The position numbers and the translations under genes were made by a program. This document shows positions 24,302 through 33,449 of a DNA stretch of 64,000 nucleotides, piece by piece. Under the pieces are notes generated by a model. That model saw only the letters and a program-made list of their open reading frames with translations, did not search any database and had not been told where the DNA came from. Every line of letters starts with the position of its first letter. Within the stretch, counting starts at the first letter, position 1. Source of the DNA: Halorubrum californiense DSM 19288 (lineage in GTDB: Archaea; Halobacteriota; Halobacteria; Halobacteriales; Haloferacaceae); contig NZ_AOJK01000025.1 of the NCBI RefSeq assembly GCF_000336875.1, positions 136,850 through 200,849 on the forward strand. The letters run 5' to 3'.

Positions 24302-24655
24302 CTAAAGCTCTCGCAGCCCGAGGCTGTATCTGAGCGCCTCGTCGACTTCCTCCAGCCGAGCGTCCGGAACGGAGCCGACATTGTCCGCGATTCGGTGTCG
24401 GATCGACACCGTCCGGACCTGACTACAGAGCGCGACCGAGTCCTCTCGAAGCGGTGACTCCGCGGCCGAGACGGCCACTTCGAACGGATACAGCTCTCCT
24501 CTTTGCGCGGTCGTGAACGGAACGACGATTGTCGTCGGCGCGTTCTCGTTCCCGACGTCGTTCTGGACGACGAGACACGGTCGCGTCCCCCGCTGTTCGG
24601 ACCCCTCCGTCGGGTCGAGGTCGACGATGACGACGTCGCCGCGGCGAACGTCCAT
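24302..24655 (-). CDS. PemK/MazF-family endoribonuclease toxin
   Basis: A 117-residue protein with the family start MDVRRGDVVIVDLDPTEGSEQRGTRP, the strand CLVVQNDVGN, TTIVVPFTT and ALCSQVRTVS. MazF/PemK toxins cut mRNA at short sequences. The length is standard and the gene looks intact. It lies 3 bp after an AbrB-type antitoxin gene on the same strand, the normal order of this toxin-antitoxin pair. High GC shows it belongs to the core side of the junction. Confidence 0.9.
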   Translation of the reverse strand: MDVRRGDVVIVDLDPTEGSEQRGTRPCLVVQNDVGNENAPTTIVVPFTTAQRGELYPFEVAVSAAESPLREDSVALCSQVRTVSIRHRIADNVGSVPDARLEEVDEALRYSLGLREL

Positions 24656-24658
24656 CGG

Positions 24659-24925
24659 TTACCACTCCGGTGCGTCGTCGAGGTACTCGTTCGCCTCGCG
24701 AGACGCCTCGGCCATCTCCTCGGCGAGGGCCTCCGACTCCGCCGCGCGCCGCCGGTACCCCTCGGCGACCTCCTCGCGGCTCACGGGCTTTTCGATGGTG
24801 ATCTTTCCGTCCTCCTCGTGAACGAGCACTTCGTCACCGCCGCGGATACCCAGCTTCTCGCGCAGTTCCTTCGGGAGGGTCACCTGTCCCCGTTCCCCGA
24901 CCGTCCGTTCCTCGCGTCGGCCCAT
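24659..24925 (-). CDS. AbrB-family antitoxin of the MazF pair
   Basis: An 88-residue protein with an N-terminal AbrB/SpoVT domain (TVGERGQVTLPKELREKLG, then GDEVLVHEEDGKITI) and an acidic helical tail (AAESEALAEEMAEASREANE) that would bind and block the toxin. It directly precedes the MazF-like gene and probably represses the operon together with it. Confidence 0.9.
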   Translation of the reverse strand: MGRREERTVGERGQVTLPKELREKLGIRGGDEVLVHEEDGKITIEKPVSREEVAEGYRRRAAESEALAEEMAEASREANEYLDDAPEW

Positions 24926-24989
24926 ACGTATTCATATCATATTCATACACTTGGTCGTTTCGCTCTCGACGACCGCCTTGGACGGTGGG

Positions 24990-25385
24990 CTACTCGTCGC
25001 CGTCGCGGATCAGCATCACCTTCACCCGGCGAACGGCGTCGAAGTCCCGGAGTCGGTACGTCAGCTCGCGGACGCGCTCGGCGTCCCCGCGGCAGAACAG
25101 TGATTCGAGACACCACTCGCCCTGGTGGGTGTGACTCGTGTTGAGGATCACGTCCTGGTACTCGTGTTGGGCGCCGTGGAGCTCCCGAATCACGTCGTGG
25201 TGGCGGTAGTCGAAGCCGACGAGCGCGACGACCTCGCCGGACGTGTCTTCGAGCCGCGAGTGCGACTCGACGAACTCCCGCATCGCCTCCCGCACCGCCC
25301 GCGACCGGTTCGCTATCCCCTCGTCTCGCCACGCCCGGTCGAACTCCTCGATCAGCTCGTCGGGGATGTTGAAACTCGTTCTCAT
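24990..25385 (-). CDS. nikR: NikR-like nickel-responsive regulator
   Basis: A 131-residue ribbon-helix-helix regulator. Residues 1-45 are the CopG-type domain (RTSFNIPDELIEEFDRAW, RSRAVREAMREF). The C-terminal ACT-like domain carries the NikR metal ligands in order: His in GAQHEYQD, His-x-His in SHTHQGEW, and Cys in WCLESLF. NikR represses nickel uptake genes when Ni(II) binds. No nickel transporter gene is next to it. A second, related protein is encoded at 47145-47627. Confidence 0.85.
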   Translation of the reverse strand: MRTSFNIPDELIEEFDRAWRDEGIANRSRAVREAMREFVESHSRLEDTSGEVVALVGFDYRHHDVIRELHGAQHEYQDVILNTSHTHQGEWCLESLFCRGDAERVRELTYRLRDFDAVRRVKVMLIRDGDE

Positions 25386-25642
25386 TACCTCGTCGTCGGA
25401 CCCGCGGACACAAGAGGGTCGTTATGACGATTCTCGCGGTTCGGTACTAACAACCAGTAAACGGTCCCGTTCTCGGTCCTCGACCAACGATGCTCTCAAG
25501 CGAACTGCTCGGACTGTTCCCGGTCGCGGTTCTGCTCGGGGCGGTCCACGCGATCCGGGGACCGCGACGGGACCGCGGGTCACCGGAATCGAAAGAACGC
25601 GAGAAGGCAACTACCGCACCGAGACGGGGCCGCGCGGTCCCG
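25386..25642. other. 257-bp gap upstream of nikR
   Basis: Contains the nikR promoter. A plus-strand ATG at 25490 opens a frame with about 20 hydrophobic residues, but it soon loses coding character and runs antisense into the next gene, so I do not call it. Nothing else recognisable. Confidence 0.3.
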
Positions 25643-26560
25643 TCAGCGTCCGCCGCCGGTCATCGCGACCGGTTCGTCTGCGTCGGCGTCGGGGATCTCC
25701 TCCGCCACGGGCTCGCCGCTCGACGCGGGGTCGGTCGCGGTGTCCGTAACGCCGAACTCCGTCCACAGCGTGGCGACGACGACCGCGTACGCGACGAGGT
25801 CGTAGTGGACCGCGCCCTCCAGCCCCGTGAACGCGGTGAGCGTGCTGTATCCGTACAGCGCGACGACGCCCCCGACGAACGCGACCTCGTTGGTGAACTC
25901 GCCGTCCCGCACCGCCGCGGCCGCGCGGCGGATCACCGGCCCGCAGGCGACGAGGAACGCGATCCCCGAGAGCGCGCCGAGGTTGATGAAGAAGTGCGTC
26001 GTCATCGACGAGTCGAGGATCGACTGGAGGTACTGGACCGTCACGGGGTCGTAGAACAGCCACTCGACGCGGGTCGGGTACAGCACCGCGATGTACGGCG
26101 TCGCGACCATCAGGCCGAACAGGGTCGCGACCGCGACGCGGGCCGACGCGAACTGCGCCGCGCGCCGCGACTCGAACGCCTCGTCGCCGGACGCGACGAC
26201 GAGCCCGCACGATTCGAGTACCTCGCGGAGCGCGCCGCGCGACAGCGACGGGTCGTGGTGGACGCCCACCGTCCCGTTGCGCCGCGTCGCCGAGGCGTCG
26301 CTGACGCCGTCGACGTCGCGCAGGACCGCCTCCAACAGCCCCTCGCGGCGGTCGGTGTCGATCCCCTCGACCGAGAACGTGTCGTGGTCGTGGTCCGCCG
26401 GCACGCGGGCGATCCGCGGTCCCGACCCGACGGCGTCGCCCGGGGCCGTCTCACCGCCGGGCGAATCGCCCTCCCCCGCCTCGCCGGGCGCGTCGATCCC
26501 GCGTTCGCGGACCACGGCGTCGAGCGGCGTCTCGCCGCCGCGGTGGTCTCTGTCTCCCAT
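25643..26560 (-). CDS. HMA-like domain with four-helix membrane module (P-type ATPase fragment-like)
   Basis: A 305-residue protein. A disordered N-terminus with PADHDHDTF leads into an HMA-like ferredoxin fold (VEGIDTDRREGLLEAVLRDV, then RNGTVGVHHDPSLS) that lacks the CxxC metal site. Four membrane helices follow (VAVATLFGLMVATPYIAVLY, FFINLGALSGIAFLVACG, VAFVGGVVALYGYSTLTAF, YDLVAYAVVVATLWTEFG), matching the first four helices of heavy-metal P1B ATPases. There is no A-, P- or N-domain, so it cannot pump by itself. It could be a metal sensor or chaperone, or a decayed pump that has found another role. Confidence 0.65.
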   Translation of the reverse strand: MGDRDHRGGETPLDAVVRERGIDAPGEAGEGDSPGGETAPGDAVGSGPRIARVPADHDHDTFSVEGIDTDRREGLLEAVLRDVDGVSDASATRRNGTVGVHHDPSLSRGALREVLESCGLVVASGDEAFESRRAAQFASARVAVATLFGLMVATPYIAVLYPTRVEWLFYDPVTVQYLQSILDSSMTTHFFINLGALSGIAFLVACGPVIRRAAAAVRDGEFTNEVAFVGGVVALYGYSTLTAFTGLEGAVHYDLVAYAVVVATLWTEFGVTDTATDPASSGEPVAEEIPDADADEPVAMTGGGR

Positions 26561-26643
26561 GAGAGATACCTACGGTTAGAGGAGCTTGAAACTTCCCCCG
26601 GGCCGGAGCGTCGCGTCGGGCTCGAATGCGGGGCGTCCGGTCG

Positions 26644-27513
26644 TCAGGCGTTCACCGATTCGAGGTAGGAGCTGACGATCATCTGTCCCTTGCGGGTGAG
26701 CGCGGCCCCGCTCTCGCCGTCGGCGACGAGGTTCTCCTCTCGGAGCGTGTCGAGGATCATCGACGTCTGCGCCACGTCGCCGGTGACCACGTCGGCGATG
26801 TTCGCCTCGCCGCCCGCGGAGTAGATGGAGACGAGGATCTCCAGCTGCTCTTCGGTCGGGTCGAACGAGTCGAGCTCCTCCATCGCCTCGTCGTACTCGA
26901 TCTTGATGTACCGGCCGAGGATGTTGAGCGCGCGCTCGTTCGGCACGGTCGCGATCGACTCGACCGTTCGACCGTCCTCGACGTGCCGGAAGACGAGCGC
27001 GGGCCGCTTCTTTCCGCCGAGGGTGCGGTCGGTGCGCTCGTAGTCGATCACGGCGGAGAGGTCGACGGTGAACGGCTCCGGACAGTTCTCGAACCGGATC
27101 TCGCCCGGCGACACCGACACCGAAGCCCGGTGGTCGCTCGCGTCCGTGACGCGCCCGCCGACCTTCGCCGGGTGCCGGACGGTGACCGTCACGTTCCGCA
27201 GCAGGGCCGTGAACAGCAGCCTGACGAACTTGTCCATGTCCTCGGGCTCGCCCTCCACGAGCGCCGAGCGGCGCGACCCGTCGCGCTCGTACGCGACCGT
27301 GACGCTGTCGTTGAAAAACGAGCGCAGGTCGCCCGGGACGCTCCCGACGACGACGTCGAAGACGCGCGAGAGCGGGACCGTCTCCTTCCCGTCGTCCGTC
27401 GCGATGACCAGCCGCCGCTGGCTCAACAGGACGCGGCCCGTCACCGGGTCGTCGGTTCCGAAACTCGCCGCGTGGACGCGGCCGACGAAGTCGGCGACGA
27501 CGGACTCTGCCAT
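26644..27513 (-). CDS. cheF: CheF-type archaeal taxis protein (DUF439)
   Basis: A 289-residue protein from the ATG at 27513 (TTG one codon upstream). Features match CheF: GRVLLSQRRLVIATDDGKETVPLSRVFDVVVG in the first half and, at the C-terminus, a winged helix (FDPTEEQLEILVSIYSAG, ANIADVVTGDVAQTSMILDTLREENLV). In Halobacterium, CheF proteins link CheY/CheD/CheC2 to the archaellum motor. No other che or arl genes lie in the window, so this may be a paralogue outside the main cluster. It is divergent from the ferredoxin gene. Confidence 0.85.
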   Translation of the reverse strand: MAESVVADFVGRVHAASFGTDDPVTGRVLLSQRRLVIATDDGKETVPLSRVFDVVVGSVPGDLRSFFNDSVTVAYERDGSRRSALVEGEPEDMDKFVRLLFTALLRNVTVTVRHPAKVGGRVTDASDHRASVSVSPGEIRFENCPEPFTVDLSAVIDYERTDRTLGGKKRPALVFRHVEDGRTVESIATVPNERALNILGRYIKIEYDEAMEELDSFDPTEEQLEILVSIYSAGGEANIADVVTGDVAQTSMILDTLREENLVADGESGAALTRKGQMIVSSYLESVNA

Positions 27514-27765
27514 CAACGATACCTGTGCGCCGTACGCTATTTATTGTTACTCACGCCGTATCAGTCGTGATAACCGACTGTCACGCGAACGGCTGCGGAC
27601 GGATCCCCGCGGCGAAGACGGCGGCGACGGCCGCGATCGGTGGGCTCAGAACCCCACCGTCGCCGCCGAGACGAGTCGAACGTGTTCGGTCGGCGGCGTC
27701 CGATCTCGGAGCGGTCGGGTGGGGAACAGCAAAGCCTAATGAGGTGGGCTTCAAACCAACAGGTG

Positions 27766-28155
27766 ATGCCCACAGTAGAATACCTCAACTACGAAGTGCT
27801 CGACGACCACGGCTGGGCGATGGACGACGACAACCTCTTCGAGGAGGCCGCCGACGCCGACCTCGACGCCGAGGACTACGGTACCCTCGAAGTGAACCAG
27901 GGCGAGTACATCCTCGAATCCGCCGAGGCACAGGGCTACGACTGGCCCTTCTCGTGCCGCGCCGGCGCCTGCGCGAACTGCGCGTCCATCGTGAAGGAGG
28001 GCGACATCGAGATGGACATGCAGCAGATCCTCTCCGACGAGGAGGTCGAGGAGAAGAACGTCCGCCTCACCTGTATCGGGAGCCCGGCCACCGACGAGGT
28101 CAAAATCGTCTACAACGCGAAACACCTCGACTACCTGCAGAACCGCGTCATCTGA
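27766..28155 (+). CDS. fer: Haloarchaeal [2Fe-2S] ferredoxin
   Basis: A 129-residue ferredoxin from the ATG at 27766, just after an AGGTG-like ribosome-binding sequence; the longer open frame upstream is not coding. Cluster ligands are in [11 protein letters not shown] and RLTCIG. The N-terminal extension ([14 protein letters not shown]...) is the haloarchaeal insertion. It is nearly identical in pattern to the well-studied Halobacterium ferredoxin, the electron acceptor of 2-oxoacid oxidoreductases. It is probably highly expressed. Confidence 0.95.
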   Translation: MPTVEYLNYEVLDDHGWAMDDDNLFEEAADADLDAEDYGTLEVNQGEYILESAEAQGYDWPFSCRAGACANCASIVKEGDIEMDMQQILSDEEVEEKNVRLTCIGSPATDEVKIVYNAKHLDYLQNRVI

Positions 28156-28374
28156 TCGGACCCTCCTTTCCGCGGTAGCAGCCGTTCTCACCCGGGACCG
28201 CGCCGCTTACGGTCCTCGCATCTCACCTCGATTCGGTAGCGGCGAGCCTCCCGATCGCCCGCATCTCTTCGGAATCTGGTCGCGTCGACCTCCGTCTCCC
28301 GAACAGGTTCGGCCGAATTTCGCGGCCGTGAAAACGCGCGAAACCCCGTTCGGGGGACCGTCCGTATCGGGGGT

Positions 28375-28797
28375 ATGGTCGAGAAGACGGACCGAAGCGA
28401 GAGCGCGAACGGGCCCCGGTCGGCCGACGGTCGCCGGTTCGAGGTGTTCGTCCGCGAGGAGGAGTCGGACCCGCTCCGCCACGTCGGCACCGTCGCCGCG
28501 CCGACGCCGGACGTCGCCCACGAGGAGGCGAGCAAGCTCTTCGCGTGGTACGCCCGCGACGTGTGGGTGTGTCCGGCCGCGGAGGTGTCCCGGTACTCCG
28601 CGGAGTCGCTGGCGGGTGACGGGGGCGAGAGCGACGGGGAAAGAGGCGACGAGCCGGAGGGCGACGAACCACCCGCCGGCGCCGACGAGCCGCGCGTCTA
28701 CGAGGAGACGGAGGGGACCCCGACGGTCGCGTGCGGCAGCGCGCCGGTCGACGACGGGGGAGACGCCCCGGAGCCGCCCGCGGAGGGGTCGCGATGA
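28375..28797 (+). CDS. Htur_1727-family radical-SAM-partnered protein
   Basis: A 140-residue protein. The conserved part (FEVFVREEESDPLRHVGTV, then DVAHEEASKLFAWYARDVWVCP) resembles PaaB-like/Htur_1727 proteins that occur next to a radical SAM enzyme in haloarchaea. The tail is long, acidic and low in complexity. Its stop overlaps the radical SAM start as ATGA. Such proteins have been called candidate RiPP precursors, but another view is that they are partners in haem synthesis; the sequence does not decide. Confidence 0.75.
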   Translation: MVEKTDRSESANGPRSADGRRFEVFVREEESDPLRHVGTVAAPTPDVAHEEASKLFAWYARDVWVCPAAEVSRYSAESLAGDGGESDGERGDEPEGDEPPAGADEPRVYEETEGTPTVACGSAPVDDGGDAPEPPAEGSR

Positions 28798-30029
28798 TCT
28801 CCGTCAGCAAGCTGCTGTGCGGGCTCGACGCCGAGAGCGACGGGCTCCGGTACGACGCGGCCGACGGCTCGAAGGAATCGCAGATCACGGAGGAGAAACA
28901 GCAGCGCCCGGTCGTCGTCTGGAACACCACGAAGCGGTGTAACCTCTACTGCGAACACTGCTACGCGGGCGCCGACGGCGAGGGCGCCCCGAACGAGCTG
29001 TCGACCGCGGAGGGGAAGGCGCTCATCGACGACCTCGCCGAGTTCGGCGTGCCGGTCCTCCTCTTCTCCGGCGGCGAGCCGCTCGTCCGCGAGGACCTCA
29101 CCGAACTGGTCGCGTACGCCGCCGACAGCGGGATCCGGCCGGTCCTCTCGACGAACGGCACCCTCCTCACCCGCGACCGCGCCCGCGAGCTGAAGGAGGC
29201 GGGGCTCAAGTACGCCGGCGTCTCCGTCGACGGGCTCCCCGAGCGCAACGACCGCATCCGGGGCGAGGAGGGCGCGTTCGACGCCGCCGTGCGGGGGATC
29301 GAGGCCTGTCTCGACGTCGGGCTCAAGACCGGGCTGCGGTACACGATCACCGAGCACAACGTCGACGACCTCGCGGGCGTCGTCGACCTGCTCGCCGACG
29401 TCGGCGTCGACCGCTTCTGCTTCTACCACCTCGACTACGGCGGCCGCGGCGCCGACATCTCGGACGTCGACCTCTCGCCCGAGGCGACCCGGAAGGCGGT
29501 CACCGACCTCTGTGACCTCACCCGCGAGTACCACGACCGCGGCGAGGAGATAGAGACGCTCCTCGTCGGCAACTACGCCGACGCGGGCCACCTCGTCGAG
29601 TACGCCGACCGCGAGATGGGGGAAGACCGCGCGCGGCTCATTTATCAGTACCTCGAACGCAACGGGGGCGACCCGACCGGCGAGCGCGTCGCCGACGTCG
29701 ACCCGGTCGGCAACGTCCACCTCACGCAGTTCTGGCAGGGGTACTCCCCCGGAAACGTCCGGGACCGCTCGTTCGGCGCGATCTGGTCCGACGAGTCGAA
29801 CCCGCTCCTCGCAGGGCTCCGCGAGCGGGAGGAACGCCTCTCCGGGCGCTGTGCCGACTGCGCGTACCAATCCATCTGTCGCGGCGGCTCGCGGCTCCGC
29901 GCGCTCTCGGCGCACGGCGACCCGTTCGCGCCCGACCCGAAGTGCTACCTCACGGAGTCGGAGCGCGCCGGCGAGGAGGCGCTCGCGCGGATCGACGGCG
30001 GGGACCGGTCCGCGCCCGCGGACGACTGA
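28794..30029 (+). CDS. Radical SAM/SPASM protein partnered with Htur_1727 (AhbD-like)
   Basis: A 411-residue protein from the ATG at 28794. The radical SAM cluster motif is intact, CNLYCEHC (Cys 49, 53, 56), followed by LLFSGGEPLVREDL (GGE motif) and VLSTNGTLL. A C-terminal SPASM-type Cys set is present (CADCAYQSICRGG, then DPKC). The protein resembles haloarchaeal enzymes proposed either to modify a peptide partner or to act as AhbC/AhbD in the sirohaem route to haem. It is translationally coupled to the Htur_1727-family gene. Confidence 0.82.
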   Translation: MISVSKLLCGLDAESDGLRYDAADGSKESQITEEKQQRPVVVWNTTKRCNLYCEHCYAGADGEGAPNELSTAEGKALIDDLAEFGVPVLLFSGGEPLVREDLTELVAYAADSGIRPVLSTNGTLLTRDRARELKEAGLKYAGVSVDGLPERNDRIRGEEGAFDAAVRGIEACLDVGLKTGLRYTITEHNVDDLAGVVDLLADVGVDRFCFYHLDYGGRGADISDVDLSPEATRKAVTDLCDLTREYHDRGEEIETLLVGNYADAGHLVEYADREMGEDRARLIYQYLERNGGDPTGERVADVDPVGNVHLTQFWQGYSPGNVRDRSFGAIWSDESNPLLAGLREREERLSGRCADCAYQSICRGGSRLRALSAHGDPFAPDPKCYLTESERAGEEALARIDGGDRSAPADD

Positions 30030-30050
30030 GGCTCGCCCGCCGGCGGGCGC

Positions 30051-30212
30051 TCACTCCCGTTCCTCTTCCGAGACGCCTCCGGTATCGTACTTCGCCGAGA
30101 AGCGCTCCGCGGGCACCTCGCCGCGGGCGACGCCGATGGCGTTGCGCACGAGTCCGACAGCCGCGTCGTCGTGGACCGGCTCGACGGCCGGCGGGTCGTC
30201 GTCGTCGCTCAT
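30051..30212 (-). CDS. Small acidic protein (53 aa)
   Basis: A 53-residue ORF: MSDDDDPPAVEPVHDD then a helical segment (VGLVRNAIGVARGEVPAERF) and SEEERE. GC at third positions is very high as in the neighbours, and the composition is typical of haloarchaeal proteins. It precedes the radical-SAM stop convergently by 21 bp and follows the HTH gene at 30268 on the same strand. The helix resembles small N-terminal modules seen near haloarchaeal redox genes, but I cannot name it. Confidence 0.6.
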   Translation of the reverse strand: MSDDDDPPAVEPVHDDAAVGLVRNAIGVARGEVPAERFSAKYDTGGVSEEERE

Positions 30213-30267
30213 GCCCGGATTGAGGCGCCCGCGCTCCCTCGGCGTCCCGCTTTACCGGTGTATGGTT

Positions 30268-30888
30268 TCAAGAGGGCTCCGGCCGCTCCGCGCCGTCGAA
30301 GACGTCGGTGACCAGCTTCGCCTGCGCCGTGCGGAGCCGCTGGGAGAGCGCCGACTTGCTGATCCCGAGTTCGTCGGCGAGGTCGCTCAGGCGCACGTCG
30401 CGGTCGTCGTCGAAGTAGCCGCGGACGACCGCGAGTTCGAGCCCGCGGCGCTGCTTCGGCGTCAGCGCGGAGAGGTCGAAGGTGACCTGCTCGGTCGCGT
30501 CCGGCCCCTCGACGACCGCGAGCCGGACGAGCCGCACCCGGTCGACGACCCCGCGGAGCTCCTCGACCAGTCCGCGGACGGCGGCCCGGTCGTCGACGTA
30601 CGCGGTGACGAGTATCGTTCCGTCCTCGACGCGCCGGAAGTGCGGGACGCAGCCGAGCCGACCGAACGCGTGACAGAGGCAGTCCGCGTCGACCTCGCCG
30701 GTCCCGCGGCGGACCTCGCCCTCCGGCGTCGTCACGTCGACGACGCACTCGTCGCCGACCGCGTTGACGGCCACCTCGGCGGCCTCGTCCGCCTCGGAAA
30801 CGATCGGACAGCCGCGGTCGCCGGTCGGGTCGACGTCGAGGTCGACCCGCAGGCGACGGTCCCCCTCGGCGCCGGCGGCGTCGGACAT
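30268..30888 (-). CDS. Bat/DmsR-like HTH-10 transcription regulator
   Basis: A 206-residue protein with a C-terminal bacterio-opsin-activator-type HTH (LTPKQRRGLELAVVRGYF, then RLSDLADELGISKSALSQRLRTAQAKLV). The N-terminal region is a ligand- or redox-sensing module with a few Cys (DADCLCHAFGRLGC). Such regulators control haloarchaeal respiratory and bacteriorhodopsin genes. The target is unknown; the nearest candidates are the 53-residue gene and the radical SAM pair. Confidence 0.82.
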   Translation of the reverse strand: MSDAAGAEGDRRLRVDLDVDPTGDRGCPIVSEADEAAEVAVNAVGDECVVDVTTPEGEVRRGTGEVDADCLCHAFGRLGCVPHFRRVEDGTILVTAYVDDRAAVRGLVEELRGVVDRVRLVRLAVVEGPDATEQVTFDLSALTPKQRRGLELAVVRGYFDDDRDVRLSDLADELGISKSALSQRLRTAQAKLVTDVFDGAERPEPS

Positions 30889-31000
30889 GGAAGCCGCTAC
30901 GGACGGAGTCGGTTTTATCTTTCGGCGAATTCCCGGGACCTGACGCGGCGCTCGGTCGGTTCGGAAAAATCGGGCGGGCGGACGCGGTCGCGTCGTCGCC

Positions 31001-32050
31001 TCAGTCCTCGGACTCGGGCGCGGCCTCCTCGGCCGCGGGCTCCTCGGCGGCGCCCGAGTCGCCGCCGCTCTCTCCCTCCTCGGAGCGCGCGGCGACGAGC
31101 GCGCCGCTGGCGACGCTGTACATCGGCTCGTCGGCCGAGCGCACGCCGCTGATCGAGAACGGGATGTTCGCGTCCGCGAGGTGGTCGGCGAACAGGTCCT
31201 CGAAGCCGTTCGGGCTGGAGGTGCCGCCGGTGACGACGACGGGCACGTCGAGCCCCTCCTCGACGTCCTCCTCGTCGACCTCGCGGGTGATGTTCTCGAT
31301 GACGTAGTCGAGCAGGTTCTCGTAGTAGATGGCGAGCGCGCCCTCGACGCCGCCCACGTCGGTGCGGAAGTCGAGTTCGAAGTCGTCCTCCTTGATGCTC
31401 GTCACCTTGTCGACGGGCGTGCCCGTCGCCTGCGAGGTCTGCTCGTCGACCCAGTCGCCCCCGCGGGCGATGGAGAACTTCATGACGGGGACCGCGTAGT
31501 AGGCGAGACAGACGTTCGTCATCCCCGCGCCGAAGGAGATGCCGAGGCCGGTGAAGTTGTTGTCGGCGAGTTCGGAGTAGATGACCGCCATCCCCTCGTT
31601 GATCGGCTCGGGGTCGTACCCCATGTCGCCGAGCATCGATTCGAGCGTCTTCTCGTGATACAGCGTCGTCAGCCCGGAGTCGATCGGGTCCGCGGGGCTG
31701 GAGTAGAACAGCCGCTCGTTGGGCTTCGAGGGCTCGCCGACCACCTGCTCGGTGATCAGCTTGATCATCGGGATGGCCGACGCCTCCTCGCTGGAGAGGA
31801 TGCCGTGTTGCATCGGCCGGCGGGTCTCCTTGTTGAAGATGTTCGCGAAGTTCAGGGCGTCGTCGCCGACGACGTACACCTTGTCGTCCTTGCGGATGTG
31901 GAGGACTTCGCTGCGCGAGAGCATCTGCTCAGCCATGTCGCTGTACTCGATCTCGACGAACGAGTTGCGCTGCTGTACGAACACTGTCTCCGCGCCCTCC
32001 TGTCGCCCGGAGAGGATGTTCATCGTCCCGACGTCTAGGCCTTTCGCCAT
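31001..32050 (-). CDS. Salactin-like archaeal actin homologue
   Basis: A 349-residue protein from the ATG at 32050; the longer frame upstream is antisense to the prenyltransferase. Actin-fold nucleotide motifs are visible: LDVGTMNIL (phosphate 1), [15 protein letters not shown] (phosphate 2) and [12 protein letters not shown] (adenosine). The C-terminus is acidic and rich in Ala/Glu. It resembles the halophile-specific actin called salactin in Halobacterium, a filament former linked to DNA partition. Identification as salactin is from memory of the family and should be confirmed by alignment. It diverges from the DGGGP synthase gene. Confidence 0.75.
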   Translation of the reverse strand: MAKGLDVGTMNILSGRQEGAETVFVQQRNSFVEIEYSDMAEQMLSRSEVLHIRKDDKVYVVGDDALNFANIFNKETRRPMQHGILSSEEASAIPMIKLITEQVVGEPSKPNERLFYSSPADPIDSGLTTLYHEKTLESMLGDMGYDPEPINEGMAVIYSELADNNFTGLGISFGAGMTNVCLAYYAVPVMKFSIARGGDWVDEQTSQATGTPVDKVTSIKEDDFELDFRTDVGGVEGALAIYYENLLDYVIENITREVDEEDVEEGLDVPVVVTGGTSSPNGFEDLFADHLADANIPFSISGVRSADEPMYSVASGALVAARSEEGESGGDSGAAEEPAAEEAAPESED

Positions 32051-32173
32051 ACCCCCCGGTTTCGTTTCGCACGTGATAAACGTTCGTGGCAGACCGTGGC
32101 GTACCGCGCGAGGGCTGGCGAGGATCTTCGATCCCCACCGTTTATTCCCCGCGGGCGGGAGTACGCGGACGAC

Positions 32174-33007
32174 GTGCGAGACACGCTCCGCGGCGTCGTC
32201 GAACTCGCGCGCCTCGGCAACTGCGTCGCCGCCGGGGTGCTCACGGCCACCGGCGCGTTCGTCGCCGGCGCGAGCGGCGCCGCCGTCCCGACCGCGCTCG
32301 CGGCCGTCACGACAGCCTTCGCGGTCGCCGCGGGCAACGCGATCAACGACTACTTCGACCGCGAGATCGACGCGGTCAATCGCCCGGACCGGCCGATCCC
32401 GCGGGGCGCCGTCTCGCCCCGGGGCGCGCTCGCGACCGCGACCGTCTGGTTCGCCGTCGCCGTCGCGGCCGCGGTCACCCTCCCGCTGCTCGCGATCGGT
32501 ATCGCCGCGGTGAACCTCGTCGCTCTCGTCACCTATACGAGCCTCTTCAAGGGGACGCCCGGCCTCGGCAACGCCCTCGTCGCCTACCTCGTCGGCTCGA
32601 CGTTCCTCTTCGGCGGCGCCGCCGTGGGCGACCCGCACGCGGTCCTCGTTCTCACCGCGCTTGCCGGCCTCTCCACGTTCACGCGCGAGGTGATCAAAGA
32701 CGTCGAGGACGTGGCCGGCGACCGCGAGGAGGGGCTCGCGACGCTCCCCATCGCGGTCGGCGAGCGAACGGCGCTGTGGATCGGCGCGGCCGCGCTCGTC
32801 GTCGCCGTCGCGGTCAGCCCGCTACCGTACCTCACCGGAACGCTCGGCGCGGCGTACCTCGCGGTCGTCGCGGTCGCCGACGCGGTCATGCTGTACGCGA
32901 CCTACGAGGCCTTCGCCGACCCGGCCGCCGCGCAGCGACGGTTCAAGTACGGCACGTTCCTCGCGGCGGCGGCGTTCGTCGTCGGGCGGGCGGTCGTGGT
33001 GGCGTGA
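32174..33007 (+). CDS. Digeranylgeranylglyceryl phosphate synthase (UbiA family)
   Basis: A UbiA prenyltransferase of about 277 residues from a GTG at 32174; an in-frame GTG at 32096 would add 26 residues. A TTTATT box at 32141-32146 lies about 28 bp before 32174 and favours the shorter form. Asp-rich motifs are [19 protein letters not shown] (first) and [17 protein letters not shown] (second). There are about eight membrane helices. The enzyme adds the second geranylgeranyl chain in archaeal ether-lipid synthesis. It acts in the membrane. Confidence 0.9.
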   Translation: MRDTLRGVVELARLGNCVAAGVLTATGAFVAGASGAAVPTALAAVTTAFAVAAGNAINDYFDREIDAVNRPDRPIPRGAVSPRGALATATVWFAVAVAAAVTLPLLAIGIAAVNLVALVTYTSLFKGTPGLGNALVAYLVGSTFLFGGAAVGDPHAVLVLTALAGLSTFTREVIKDVEDVAGDREEGLATLPIAVGERTALWIGAAALVVAVAVSPLPYLTGTLGAAYLAVVAVADAVMLYATYEAFADPAAAQRRFKYGTFLAAAAFVVGRAVVVA

Positions 33008-33102
33008 GACCGGCGGTGCGGCCGCTCGCGGACGCAACTCGGAGAAAAACGAGAGCGGAAGCGGTTCGAAACGGCGCTCGACGGCGGACGGTCAGGTGAC
33101 GG

Positions 33103-33408
<306 letters not shown>

Positions 33409-33449
33409 CTACAGGATGCCCGTATTAAATAGTGTCGGGAAGCCCCCGA

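Noticed and set aside
25490..26668. Long plus-strand frame beginning with a hydrophobic ATG segment
   Set aside because: Only the first 20 residues look protein-like; the rest is Arg-rich and antisense to the HMA membrane-protein gene.
27640..27765. Upstream extension of the ferredoxin frame (42 residues)
   Set aside because: Arg-rich and absent from known ferredoxins; the ATG at 27766 follows a ribosome-binding sequence.
32051..32638. Upstream extension of the actin-like frame
   Set aside because: It is antisense to the prenyltransferase gene; MAKGLDVG at 32050 is the natural start.
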